Shown piece after piece: positions 11,626 through 22,935 of a stretch of DNA of 51,264 nucleotides; within the stretch, counting starts at the first letter, position 1; each line of letters starts with the position of its first letter. The notes beneath the pieces were generated by a model. The model did no database searches. It worked only from the letters and a program-made list of their open reading frames with translations, and was not told the origin of the DNA. The stretch is from Cylindrobasidium torrendii FP15055 ss-10 (taxonomy: Eukaryota; Basidiomycota; Agaricomycetes; Agaricales; Physalacriaceae), in NCBI GenBank assembly GCA_000934385.1, contig KN880603.1, positions 1 through 51,264 of the forward strand, given 5' to 3'. The position numbers were made by a program, and so were the translations under genes.

Positions 11626-12405
11626 AATGAACGCTCAAGGATCCATATTAATAGCTGCGGTTACATGCTCCGCAATCCGCTAGATAGCGTTCCTCGTGTT
11701 TGAGCCGGCAATCTATTGATTTCGGCAAGCGTTCGCCACAAAAGCAACTTGTCCCCTCAGCGCCTCTGGTCAGGCTGTAAAAAGACCTTCTTATCTTGAG
11801 TCGTGTAAATATCTACGAGTCCCACAGTTTACTTGCATTCACACCACACCCATTATTCGCCCTTTTCAGTGTCCGACTCTGACTGTACAAGCACCCGCAT
11901 GCTACAAAGCCCCTCATCTGACACTCTGACTCGACCAGGTTCGCAACCGATGATAGCAAGTAGCTGTGATGGCTCTCTGAGTCCAACTGAAGTATACGAG
12001 GAATTCCCAGAGTACAGAGACCTTTAACATCGTAGTAAACAGGCTGTTATTCTCCAGGTTGAACGACTCGTGAAAGCGCTCGAGCTTGCCCAAACCCTAC
12101 ATCAACACCTGGCCACGCCATTGCACGCCATAGCTCTCACAAGTCACCAAGATACACACTTTTTAAAGCTCAACACGAGATTTGTATCCCAGGTACTGGC
12201 GCACACTTGCTTGTTTGGGCTCATGCTCTCCCCACACCAGGTCCATGACTTAGCTGTGGAAACATATGCAGTCCGATGCTAAGCGCTTCAAGCAGACCCG
12301 CCAATCCAATCCACAGACATGAGAAGCATACATGCAGCGTCACATTACACGATAGATGTTGCTACAGATACACCGGATTAAAAACAAGAGAAAGCCATGC
12401 AATCA
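11626..12405. other. Intergenic region, no gene seen
   Basis: This lies between the ABCC start and the 3' end of the nucleoporin gene. It contains only short unconserved frames. It presumably holds the ABCC promoter and the nucleoporin 3' untranslated region. Confidence 0.6.
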
Positions 12406-15400
12406 TCACCAATTTCTTCTTAGCATCCTCTTTGTGTTTTCATACGCCTGCTTCACATCCGTCTTGTCCGTGCCAAGCTCAGCAAGGTATTTGTCCACCG
12501 CGACGTCGACGCGTCCCGCAGGCACTTCGTCGCGTCCGATCTTCGAGTTCGGACGACGCGCCTCTTCTAACCAGTCTTGCAACAACATCGCAATATCCCC
12601 AGAAATGCGCTGCACGTTGACCTGCGCATTGAATGGTGGTATCTATACATCGTCAGCACCAGAGAAGCATGTGCATAATTACGACGTACATGCGATTCGT
12701 ACATCCCGTTCAGGATATCCCAAATCTCAAAGTAGGGTACGCCACATTGGATAAGAATCCGGGGGGTCCACCCGTACGGCAAAATATCAAGGTGATCTAG
12801 GGTGAAGCGCGCGAGCAGCTCCGCGACGATACCTACAATACATTCAGTTGCACTCCGCACCAATAGGCTATGTTGACTCACGAAGTGGGAACGCACTCTC
12901 CGAAGGGAAGAACTTCTGGCCCAAGGACACAACCTTCGCTAGCAGCACCTCAGCCTGTGTCTGGGCGTCCACACCTTCTGTGCCTACATCCAAGTCAGCG
13001 AATAATAAAGAAGAGGTTAAATAAGACATACACTCTGAGAATATCTGTTTCCAGATCTCTCTAACCATCGACTCATCCTGATGTCCGGACACATAGATAC
13101 AAAGCAGCTTGATTTCCGCACTCCCAAAGGCCACACCATAGTTGGTGAACAACTCCGACAAGTCAAACAGCCGTTGGTCAAGTTGCAATATAGTATCGCG
13201 AACCGGACCCTCGTGCTCTTTTTCGTGTGCGATGGGTCGAAGGATATTGAAGACCTCCAGTTGAACTTTGGCGACATCCAACCGATCCTCAAGCTCCATC
13301 AAGAATTCAACGGCCGACTCGTTTCCACGAGCGCCCGACACTGGATGTGACTTTGCATTGCTCACAGCGAGCGTAAGGAATTCCAGCCGCTCCTCAATGT
13401 GCAATTTGAAGCTGCATGCGCCGTCAGTTTGGTCGAACCAACACAACATATGCGAACGCACTCTGATGACTGAGCCATCGCACTAAGCACCTGCGCTGCC
13501 CGTAACGGCTGGCCAGCCTTGACGTAGAACTGCCACAATAATTGATACTTCCTGGTTGTCGCAGGCTCTCTCATGAGGTGCATCTCCAAAAAGGCGGGCC
13601 GTATCTGAAAGGAGAACGTGAATTACAGGATAAAACGAAAAGAACGAACATACCTCAAGCAGCTCGTCGGCCACCTTGCGTTCGTCGATGAGCCATTCAT
13701 ACAACTGAGAGTGGAACGGCTCGTCTGTGCTCGCGAATGCATAGTCATACGCATGTGAGCGGACACTATCAGGGTCCGCCATTGCCAGTGGGTTGGCCTG
13801 CCCACTGCTCGAGCTCGCCTCAAACTCGCTGATAGAGTGGAGCACCAGGCTATAACACGCCTCACGACGGTTCCAGAACTCCTGGCGGTTGTCGTTTGCA
13901 GGCATCCCAGCAGCCCAATACGCCAATCCAGCGTTATCCGGGTCAAATACATTTGCACAGGCGAGCGGGAGCTCGATGGCGCCCTTGGCATACGCTAGCT
14001 TTTGATAATCACCAACAATTCTAGACAGTTTGTCGATGTCAAGGACACGAGCAGCCTTGATGTAGGACCTGAAAACGGTTAGTTTGACTCTAGAAAATGG
14101 GATATGCACCTACTCCAGCGAGTTGGACAGAAGCGCCTCCCTCTCGTTGATATTCCTCGTTTCGACAGCCTTGTTGATGTCTTCCTTCGCTTTGTATAGC
14201 CTAACGTCATCCGCGCTACAGAACGAACCACATCGTTGCTGCAGTATCTCGCTGATCGCGTCGACCTGTAGGACAGCTCAAGCCACCACACCATACGCCA
14301 AACTGAGACCACTCACACTAAGCTGCTGTCCAATCTGCTGGTCAATCACCACGTTCACCAACGCACTCGAGACCTCCATTCCATCCCGCGCCGTGATGAG
14401 GGCTTCGAAAGTTTGTGACGCCAGAAGCTGCTGGATTCGAGGCTCGCATTTCGACACCAGCACGGTAAGGTTGTAGTCCATGAGCAGTAACAAAAACGAC
14501 AATGCCTCAATTGTGCGGGTGAGCAAGCTGGTCAAACGATTGACTTCTTCCTGCTCCGCCTTCCAAGCATCCATTTCTGGAGATACGCTCGATCCGTTCG
14601 CGCCAGTAGGCATCATATGGAACATATGCGGGTTCTGGTCCAGGAAGTCCTTCAATCCAGCCAAGTTCTTCTGTATAGTGACGATGAGGTTCTCGGGGGC
14701 GGTTGGTAGGAATATAGCGGGGCCGGCGCCGGGCGTGATGATCTTGGTTTTCCATATAGGCCGCACAAGGCGGGCAAAGTAAATTGAAAAGCCTTCCTTC
14801 CGGCCACTGAATACGATCTTCTTGTTGTCCGTTGCTTGAGGCTGCCAGGCAGATGTATTAGGGTAGACTGGTCGTTCACCAAGGTCATAGAACGCCTGCT
14901 TGACTAGGTTCAGGATGTCCGGAGAGAGAGCGCCACTCGGGGCATCGTCGCTGGGAGCCAAGAACGAGTTGTTGCTCGCTAGACCAAGGAGCATCGCACA
15001 TGTTTGATTCCGACCAAAGCTGGAAACCGTCAGACTCTGTGTAGAATAGAAAGAGAACCAGGCATACCTGTCGCGGAATTCAACCATCGGAGCCACCTCA
15101 CCGTCTGCGTACCAATCCTCCAGAACAGCCTTCAGGTAATCCATTGCTCGTCTCTTGACGAGGAATGTCAAACCAACATCGGTAAGAAGCATGAACTGGC
15201 GAGGATATTCAATGAATTGCGAGGCCAACTCATTAGTTGCGCAAGGAGCCTTCTGGGCAGAGAAGAGGTAAGCCGAATCCTTGGGCACGGCTGCCATCGC
15301 CCATGTACGTCCAGGTATAGCCAGAACAGAAGCGTATTCAGTCAATGGAGGTCGTGAGGGCTGATAATAGCCACTTGGCTGCGCCTGAGGGATGTTCTGA

Positions 15401-16928
15401 CCTAGGCTGCCAATGCGCGTTAGGTCGGGTGACATGCACAAGATGAAGTCCCGCCCGTCGACGTCGCCGGGTTGCGCAAGAACAGAGAGGCCATCGACGT
15501 AGGACGTGTTGTCGAGGTCGGTGACTATGCATGGTTTTGATTGTGCAATTGGTTGGCTGGAGGGCAAGCCATAAGCGCCCGTTGGTCGGTAAGGTTGCTC
15601 CTGTACATCGGGGTGTGGTACATTGGTGGGTGGCAGGCGAACATGAATTAAACTCGGTGCCCCATTGAAGGCGCCATAGGTCGCAGTTTGTCCATAGTAT
15701 AGCCTGACGCCAGTCGAAGTGATAGCGACAAACCATATGCGATCCGACTCTGCAGGGGACACAGGGTGCACCGAAATGATTTGAAACTTCTGTGGGGAGA
15801 GGGCTGGCGAGCCGGGCGCACGGTCTTGTACTTTGTTGTAAATGCCTGAAATGGTGAATTCGTGCTGAACGGATTTGTCGGTGGTGGGGCGGTATGCGGA
15901 TATGTTGCTCTTTTCAGTGAGTGTGTATATGATGCCACGGACATCGTCGGACTTAATATAGACAATCCGGTCTATGTATCCCGGTCAGATATAACCATCT
16001 GCAGTGAAGGGCACGCACCTTCTATCCCCGAGGAAGCGAACCTCGGAATAAGACTGGACATCCCGCCAACGGAATGGTTGACCAACTGGATACGCTTTCC
16101 AAACCATGACTCCGTGCTTTGGTAGTGCAGTTCATACAGGTTCCCGTCATGAGCGCCGCACATAAAGATTCGGCCATCGGGGGTACCCACAACAGATTCC
16201 ATCTCAATGTCGGTCGTAAGCATGAGGTCGGTAGACCACAGCAATATGTTCTTCTTCCGTGTGCCAGGTACGGGTGTGAGCGATACTCCAATGAGAAGTA
16301 TCGTGAGTGGCGTGCAAACAACAAGCAAATGGGAAATCTCGTCAACGAGGAGAGCTTTTTTGGGTTTCACAAGTGCGACGTGGGTAATGACATTTGGTTG
16401 GTCGTTGAACGTGCTGATTTCTTGCCTGGAGCAAAATTGAGTACCTGCAGCAACCTGCAAGACTGCAAACGCACCCTTCATTGTAATCCCAAAGAATAAG
16501 TACATTGTCCATCACAATCCACACGCGTTCGACTTCAGGTAGAATACCCATCCGGGAGTTGGTGCTCGCATCTAATGTTTACAGCTTGAGCCAAGTGTTT
16601 GTGTTTATTTCGATATCTGACGCACTGTTGTAATGTTGGAAGAGTGCGTCTGGGATGCCCAGGAGCTTGCGCTTCTGAAAAGGGACTCTGGAGTCGTCCG
16701 CGAAGACGCTATATGATGAAGACGACTGGCCAAATGCTGTGGAAATAAGCGCTGAGACAACATAGAACTATGTATCCACGCACGCAAAACCTGATCCTGG
16801 TCTGGTACTATTCCATTGTCATTCCCGAACACATTGTTGAGCTCGCTGCTGGCTTGTTGTAACACCGCCAGATCGACCAAGCTAGATGATTGAGGCAGTA
16901 CCGAAGTGCTCGCGAATGCCGAGGTCAT
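12406..16928 (-). CDS. NUP170: Scaffold nucleoporin Nup155/Nup170
   Basis: This is an inner-ring component of the nuclear pore complex that anchors the ring to the membrane and to other Nups. It begins MTSAFAST at 16928. After the first intron the chain reads YSVFADDSRVPFQ and then LGIPDALFQHY, the classic start of the N-terminal beta-propeller. Further on, GTPDGRIFMCG, GNLYELHYQ and WFGKR match the Nup155 propeller signature. The long middle exon (14278-15771) continues the propeller and enters the helical C-terminal solenoid. The end lies at 12406 after KRMLRRNW. About ten introns of 45-60 nt interrupt the frame. After splicing the size (about 1300 residues) fits the family. No broken exon was seen. 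Confidence 0.93.
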
Positions 16929-17960
16929 TGTCGCGAAATTTGGGTGGACGTGACGCGTCGAAAGGTGATGGTCAAGTCGAAGCGCGCCTCCTCCAGCGCC
17001 GATCGTATTTGTTACTGTTGATCGAATTCAACCTTGACCTTGAACGAGGACCGAGGTCCAACTGTTAACATGTTTTCGACGCGTAAAAAACCCTTTCAGA
17101 CCACAATACCTCGTTTCGGGGGAGATTTCCCGTCTCAATGGCGAATAAAATAGTCCCTGCTCACCACTTTTATGTTTTCTGCTCGGGCGGTGGTCGGCAT
17201 AGTCTTTACCTAACAACAACAGGCGCACAAAATCATGAAATATGTTCATACTAGTATGCCGCAACTCGGAGCCAACCACGGCGGCAGTTGGGCCGATTCT
17301 GAATTGTTATGGGAAGTGCCACTACATTGTACAGAAACCACTGGCATCCTTGCCGTTGCTCCCCAGGTATGCCTTCACTTGGCCTTGTAATCTTCCCATA
17401 CAGCCAACATATAACTGCTACTTCTCCCGCTGGTCTCCGAGGAACCTGCTGGACTTGAGCTCACCCACTTATGGGCAACGGAAATGCATGACGAGACGAG
17501 ACGCCACAAGGTGTACCTCCATTGACTCCGCCTATTCTCCCTTGTCACTAGGGTGTGTGCGCTCAGCTATGTGGCGCTCTGGCCTGTGTTCTTGCCGATG
17601 GCCGACCGAATCCTTGTCAGGTTGTGATTTTCGGGTCTGCAGCGTACTTGAAGCACAGAACATGCAGGAATATTCTTCTACTTCGACCCTCAGCCTTGCG
17701 TATTTCTGGCTTACTCACTTGCATGCTTTTTTCTACTCTCGCACTTGTATGCTCAAGGCTCGGGCAATGGCTGTCATCACCGACCGAGGACCCCTTGCCC
17801 TCGCAGGATCGCCTCGGCCGCTCTGCTTACAGTGACAATAATTTACCGCATTCGTCTCCTCAACCATCTCGGCTTTCCGGTCATGGCTCGTATAAAACGG
17901 CCATCCAGGCTGGTTCTCTGGCTTCCACTTCCACCCTCACCCTCCAACTGACAGGTCCTC
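16929..17960. other. Intergenic kilobase without recognised gene
   Basis: Several open frames run across 17240-18150 on the plus strand, but they overlap in different frames and show no conserved motif. The region includes the promoter of the nucleoporin on one side and of the dehydrogenase on the other. Confidence 0.6.
17891..17898 (+). promoter_or_regulatory. TATA box of the SDR-like gene
   Basis: TATAAAAC lies 63 bases upstream of the ATG at 17961, a usual distance for fungal TATA promoters with a short leader. Confidence 0.55.
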
Positions 17961-18932
17961 ATGGTCTCGCAACTTGTCTGGATTATCATCAACGCCTCGT
18001 ACGCGTCCTCGCAAATTTTGGACAGCTCGTCGTTGTGACCTTTGTTGTCGACACAGTACCACCTTGGGACAGGATATTTGTGAAAGCGCCATCGCACGCG
18101 GAGACCTTGTCCTTGCAACCTGCGCCCCCTCGAGCAATATGGACGCCTTGAAGCGCGCCGGTGCCGCCGTCATCGAGCTCGACACCAACACCAATACAGG
18201 AGACTTTCAAGGCTTTGCAGAGAGGGCCGCGGCGCTGCATGGGAGAATAGACGTCGTCGTCAACAACCTCGGTGTGTTCCGTAATCCACCCACGTCTTTC
18301 AGCCGAAATGAAACAATGTTTACTTCCAGATTACAACGTCCTTAGTGTACAAAGGGGAACAACGGCTACTGCAGACCAAATCAAGTACGTCGACTCTGGC
18401 TTCTGCACCAAGAATTTCATATGAACCGGCTCCAGCTCAACCCTCTTCGGCGGCCTCAAAATCGCACGCGCATTTCTACCGCACATGCGCAGGTCGAGCA
18501 CTGTTGCATGGGTGGGTTCCATTCCCGGCTGGCTCGGAGGAGTCGACATGAGAACGTACGCTGCATTCAGAAAGACCGTGCAAGCCGTCAACGATTCCTT
18601 ACACCGCGAGATTGCTCCTCTTGGTTTGCGTAGTATCTATGTCGACCTTGGATATTCTCGCACGCCCGTGAATGCATCAAATCGTCTCCTCACCTTTTCA
18701 TCGAACCTCGAAGACTACTTGGCGACTCAAGCAGTCGAAGTCTTGCCACCAGGTTCGCGAACGTATTTGCGCTCAAGGTACTGTAAGCTGACAGCCAGAT
18801 AATTCAGTACAAGGCGCCAATCGGCCTACGAGTGGCGATTCCAAGAAGGCGGCTCAAGTTTTTGTCGACGTCCTTCACAGCGAAGACCGCACACGACCAC
18901 GGGGAGGTGGTGGCTTCCTTACCATCCGGTAG
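17961..18932 (+). CDS. Short-chain dehydrogenase/reductase-like protein, likely pseudoenzyme
   Basis: The fold is that of classical NAD(P)-dependent short-chain dehydrogenases, close to the fungal group that begins MVSQLVWLITG. After splicing (introns near 18000-18057, 18272-18330, 18392-18445 and 18755-18809) the frame is open throughout. It keeps the ARGDLVLAT second strand, HGRIDVVVNN, FGGLKIARAFLPHM, a GSIPGWLGG serine region and a C-terminal SGDSKKAAQVFVDV. The active-site elements are changed. The cofactor motif TGxxxGxG reads INxxxTxG, NNAG reads NNLD, and the catalytic YxxxK reads YAAFR. It may therefore bind no cofactor and serve a non-enzymatic role, or be an early-stage pseudogene that still keeps its frame. 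A TATA box and complete exons argue that it is expressed. Confidence 0.75.
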
Positions 18933-19193
18933 TACGAAGTCGCTTCGGCTATGCAGTTGAATGTGCTTTCTGCGTGCGGCTGGATTTTGTGAATGGGGCG
19001 TGTGTGGATGTGTGCGTGCGGAAGGATGCAGCGCGAAGACCAGAACACGATCAAGGGTGATAACCCCTTCAAATAACGTATCCCATCCGCCCTACTCGAC
19101 ATCGACATGGCAGAAGGCCAGTCGTTGGATTAGTAAATTAGCCGTACAAATACAAAAGAACCTATATACATCGTGGTCCATTGAGGCCACTAC

Positions 19194-20244
19194 TTAATTC
19201 ACCTCCAAAATGGCGTCCTCTGCTCTCATGAGGATCTTCTTTGTCACTTTCTCCGTGAGTTGGTACACCTGCTTGAGTGCGCTGCCAAGGCAAAGAAGTT
19301 ATATGTTAAGCACACAGTTGAGTGACGAGAACGCACCGCAATGTACCTATAGCCAGAACGGCTATAACGACCAACGCCGCAATATCCTTCGAATTTGAGT
19401 CCCTGCGCCTGTTGCCTCTGTATCTTGCGATCCACTGCAGAGGCCCGATGAAGGGCATGCTCAGAACCATTTGGACGAGGGCCGCCGCGCCGACCAGAGG
19501 AAGTCCCAGCACAAAGCGTTGCACAAGAGACCATAAGAGTCCAGACTGCTTGGGATTTGTCAAGTCTGGGAGGTCCGCACTGTTTCCAGAGGCCCTAAAA
19601 GCTGAGAGACCGTCGTTCAACAGATACCCGAGGTCTTCGTCTTGAAGGATGCGCAGCGCAGCGCGGACGAGATCGTGAACAACGTCGAGCGGAGAGACGA
19701 AGTACCAAGATGATCCGAAGAAATATGAGGATGTGTACGACGTCGGCCGCTGGTATGGTTAAAGACAGATTATGGGCAGAGCAGCGAACTTACTTCGAAG
19801 TATCTCAGCAAGGCTTTAGTGACCGAGGATGAAAGTAGCGTTAGAAAGACAAAAATTGTGGAAGACATGAAAGCTATCACGACTGTAACTGTATATGAGC
19901 ATCCATAACTCTTAGAAACAGATATTCTTGCCTGGGTTGGTAGCGATTCCCACGATCCGCGTCCGTGTAAAGCGGTAGCGGTAATGGCATTGGGGACATG
20001 AGAAGAATGCCTTATCGGACGAGGAGACTCTCCTCCACTTCTGGAGACAGCTGATGTGGACGTACTGCCGAATGCACAATGAGCTGGGACCAATACCCCG
20101 CAATGACATGCTTACACTGATGGATCCTTTGCACAGGCAGGGCTTAATGAGCCGTCCAAGCTCAGGCTCTGCACTTGGCCCGTCGAGGCAGATTCTGCAT
20201 TGTTTCTCCTCGACGTTGGGAGCGTCGGCTTGCTCGCTGTTCAT
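19194..20244 (-). CDS. RING-CH (MARCH-type) membrane E3 ubiquitin ligase
   Basis: Exon 1 begins MNSEQADAP and enters a C4HC3 RING-CH domain: CRICLDG, CLCKGS, then after an intron YVHISCLQKW and FFSCPQCHYRY. This domain recruits an E2 enzyme. It is followed by hydrophobic segments (VVIAFMSSTIFVFLTLL, then GLPLVGAAALVQMVL and AALVVIAVLAIG), placing the protein in a membrane, as for human MARCH5/6-like ligases. The C terminus, after a last intron, is KILMRAEDAILEVN. The intron after ATNP appears to use a GC donor (AG/GCAAGA at 19931). The gene is divergent from the mitochondrial carrier, with 319 bp between starts. The substrate cannot be told from sequence. Confidence 0.87.
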
Positions 20245-20563
20245 GATGGTGACACGCTAACAATACTGTAACCATTCGGCGCTGTCATGCGTATTACAAT
20301 GCCGAAGAGCGGAAGCATTTGGTACATCGCGCGTTCGAACCAGGGCCATTGCCGAGCTATTTCCGTTGTACGAGCTCGACACTTCCTACTGTGTGCCGCT
20401 CTAATGAGCATATCGTACGCAAAGACACTTAATCCGTGGATTACTATTGCACTTACTTGTCGAAACAAGCTGGCAACTGCAAAATCCAAGCGGAAATGGT
20501 TAATGATGCTCGGCCATCATTCGGCATCTTTCAATTGACGTCATTAATATTTGACGAGCGCTA
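20245..20563. promoter_or_regulatory. Shared intergenic region of a divergent gene pair
   Basis: 319 bp between the MARCH-type ligase (minus) and the mitochondrial carrier (plus). A minus-strand open frame of 82 codons crosses it but has no recognisable domain, so I treat the region as a two-way promoter. Confidence 0.4.
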
Positions 20564-22225
20564 ATGCGTCCGAAAGCCGTTCTCTCCTCCTCCACGACAT
20601 CAACGCGCGGAATGGCCGATGATGCGCCCGCACCCAGCCACAAACGTCTCGTAGGCGCAGTAGCGGGCATAGCAAGCGGTGTGTTTGTAGCAGCCAAGTT
20701 GGACTGAACCTGATCCATGTGAAGGTGTGACAAAGGTGAGTAATCTATGCAAACTTGGCTGGATGGGCATTGAGAAGCTATTCAGGTTGCCGTTGGCCAT
20801 GGGTATGCACACTGTATGATCTTTCACATCATTCTCAAACCCGAATCTAATTCTTCAATCTAGCTCATTCACACACACACCCATCCTAAATCATCCCATA
20901 AAGCTTTGACACTGTCAAGACAAGAGCTCAGTGTGCACCTGCTGGATCCGCACTGAGCGCATTTGAAGCCTTCAGGCAGATCCTTCGTAATGAGGCAAGT
21001 CAACAACCTACCTTGCCGCTTACTTCTCAACCTCGCCTGTTGTAGGGTTTCTTCGCTCTATACAAGGGTGCCACACCTCCCGCCGTGATGTGGGCGGCCA
21101 TCGACTCTGTACTGCTTGGGTCTCTCCATGTTTATCGGCTACGACTGCAGTCGGCTGGCTTGACTGAACTCAACCCTGCTACAGGCCAGCAAAGACTGAC
21201 TATCTTCGCACATGGTGTTGCTGGTTTGTGTGCCGGCCTGACAAGGTAAGTAGCAATCTTGAACATGTATGATATGCATACGATCTTACTCGTTCGTAAC
21301 AGTACCTTGCTCGCTAGTCCAATGGAGCTATTAAAAGGCTAGTACCCATCTGAAATAATCCACTAATTACAGGTTCGCTGACAGCGAGCGGTACAGTCAA
21401 ACTGCAGTTACAGACACAGAGAAAAGCGTCTGAAAGGCAATTTAGAGGACCGATAGATTGTGCTCGCAAGATCATCCGCGTCCAGGGTATCCGTGGTCTC
21501 TGGTCAGGGTATACGGGGACAGTAGTCTGCCGCACGAACTTCTTCTGGATGTTCTTCTCTTTCGAAGTACGTCTTCTCAACCATGTCTTCCTAAGATGGC
21601 AGGAGCGGTTTATGCCACACATCCAGGCTCTGATGCGGGGGTTTTCTAAACTCGAAGGAACACCATTCCAGGTACGCCTTTTTCCGCCGTTTAGCGACGG
21701 TCGGCGGCGGCGGGGACTCACCACGTCTATGCATAGGTCAGCACAGGTCTGGCCAACTTTCTCTCAGGCGGCCTTGGCTCCTTCACATTCTGGATTATGG
21801 CCATACCCGCAGACAATGTGAAAAAGTGCGTCAATGCTGCTTTCCCTGGTTCTCTTCCGTCCGTTGTCCGCCCTTGAGTAGTGGTACACACCCGCTCCTG
21901 AAACCACCCGCTTTGGTGGCTTGCCGAGCGGGAGAGAGGATGCGGCGCCTTCTCCGTTGGTCGTCGTCGATCCATCTGACGCTAATACAGTCGAATGATG
22001 GCCCATCCGTATCCGTCGCTCTACCCCACTGCGCCGCCACCCCAAGGCTTCCAACGACCGTCGTTCGCCTCTGTCGCCAGGCAGATCCATGCACAGGAAG
22101 GCTACCGCGGCTTCATCCGTGGTCTGGGTCCCTGCCTGCTGCGCGCCTTTCCCGTCAACGCCTCCGCCTTTTTCGTTTACGAGTCGCTCCTGCGCGTTCT
22201 CGGGGCTGAAAAGGTATGGGAATAG
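20564..22225 (+). CDS. Mitochondrial carrier (SLC25 family)
   Basis: This is an inner-membrane solute carrier with three repeats of two helices each. After splicing, repeat 1 reads GAVAGIASG, VTKVAVGH, FDTVKTRAQCAP and LYKGATPP. Repeat 2 has ASPMELLKVKLQLQ and GLWSGYTG. Repeat 3 has ANFLSGGLGS, IPADNVKNRMMAHP and GFIRGLGPCLLRAFPVN. The tail wording resembles the carnitine/acylcarnitine-to-ornithine branch, but the substrate is not certain. The VTKVAVGH stretch is encoded by two successive microexons (20725-20735 and 20786-20802). Two introns use GC donors (20995 and 21338). The first signature PxD reads GFD instead of PFD. In-frame ATGs lie at 20564 and 20612. Confidence 0.9.
20725..20735 (+). 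other. 11-nt microexon of the mitochondrial carrier
   Basis: GTGTGACAAAG lies between introns 20679-20724 (GTGTGT...GAAG) and 20736-20785 (GTGAGT...TTCAG). It joins exon 1 (ending in a single G) and exon 3 to give SG-VTK-VAVGH, the expected family sequence. Reading through instead meets a stop at once. Confidence 0.75.
20786..20802 (+). other. 17-nt microexon of the mitochondrial carrier
   Basis: GTTGCCGTTGGCCATGG encodes VAVGH plus two bases of the next codon. It is bounded by TTCAG before and GTATGC after, and joins to CTTTGAC at 20904. Confidence 0.75.
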
Positions 22226-22935
22226 CTTTGTCCGTGGAATAGATTTTTCCGGCTAACCGAATGCACATAGACAAGGAATTGAGACGTGCACACACTACCT
22301 AGATCTACACACTTTACTAGACCGTGGGGATACCGTATTTGATGTGATAGGAGATCGTGCTAGTGATGGAGGTTGCTTCGATATCACTACGTATAGAATT
22401 GTTTCTCCTTGCGCGCTTTTGAAATGCAGAAAAAGCCGCAGCTAGTTTCCTATTTCCCGCCCCGAACGTTGGGCTCTAGCATCTAGGTCGTCCCGAGCAT
22501 TCAGTATTCCGGAGTCGACCCTGAGTGAGCAAAGTTCCGCTTGGACCCACGCGAGCCGTCTCCGTTATCCGCTCCTTAGTTACGGAATAATGCAACACGG
22601 AGGCTATAAGAAACCCGGTCAAAGTACCTTGACTGAATGGGTCTGCAGCGTGCCCCGACGCGTCGGGCAGAGACCAAAAGGGAAGAAAGAAGTTACACTG
22701 AATATAGGTGTATTATATCACTAGTGGTAAAGCATTATGCGCGTGGTTAAGGTAAGTACGGGAAGAATTATGTATGGCATCTAAAGAATGAATATGCTAC
22801 AAACGTGAAGGTGGCAGAATAAGGTGAGTTGAATAAGGTAGAGAGATCTGGCCAGTGCAGGAGATTAGAGCGCACTGTAGGCGCAGGCCGTCCGGCGGAG
22901 TGAGTGTGTGTAATTTTTCTTGAAAGAGTCGTCCT
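22226..22935. other. Convergent intergenic region
   Basis: The 3' flanks of the carrier (plus) and the Rex4-like gene (minus) meet here. No conserved frame or RNA gene was seen. Confidence 0.6.

Noticed and set aside
17242..17835. Long plus-strand frames upstream of the SDR-like gene
   Set aside because: Overlapping frames in different phases with no conserved motif. The SDR-like gene has its own TATA box and ATG downstream.
18272..18330. Stop codons inside the SDR-like gene taken at first as pseudogene marks
   Set aside because: They fall inside short GT-AG introns. Splicing gives an open frame, so the case for loss of function rests on motif changes only.
20330..20350. GCGTTCGAACC as a tRNA T-loop
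   Set aside because: The arms are not complementary and no tRNA-like fold surrounds it.
20241..20489. Minus-strand frame of 82 codons between MARCH and carrier genes
   Set aside because: No conserved motif, and it lies in the probable two-way promoter. It cannot be excluded without transcript data.
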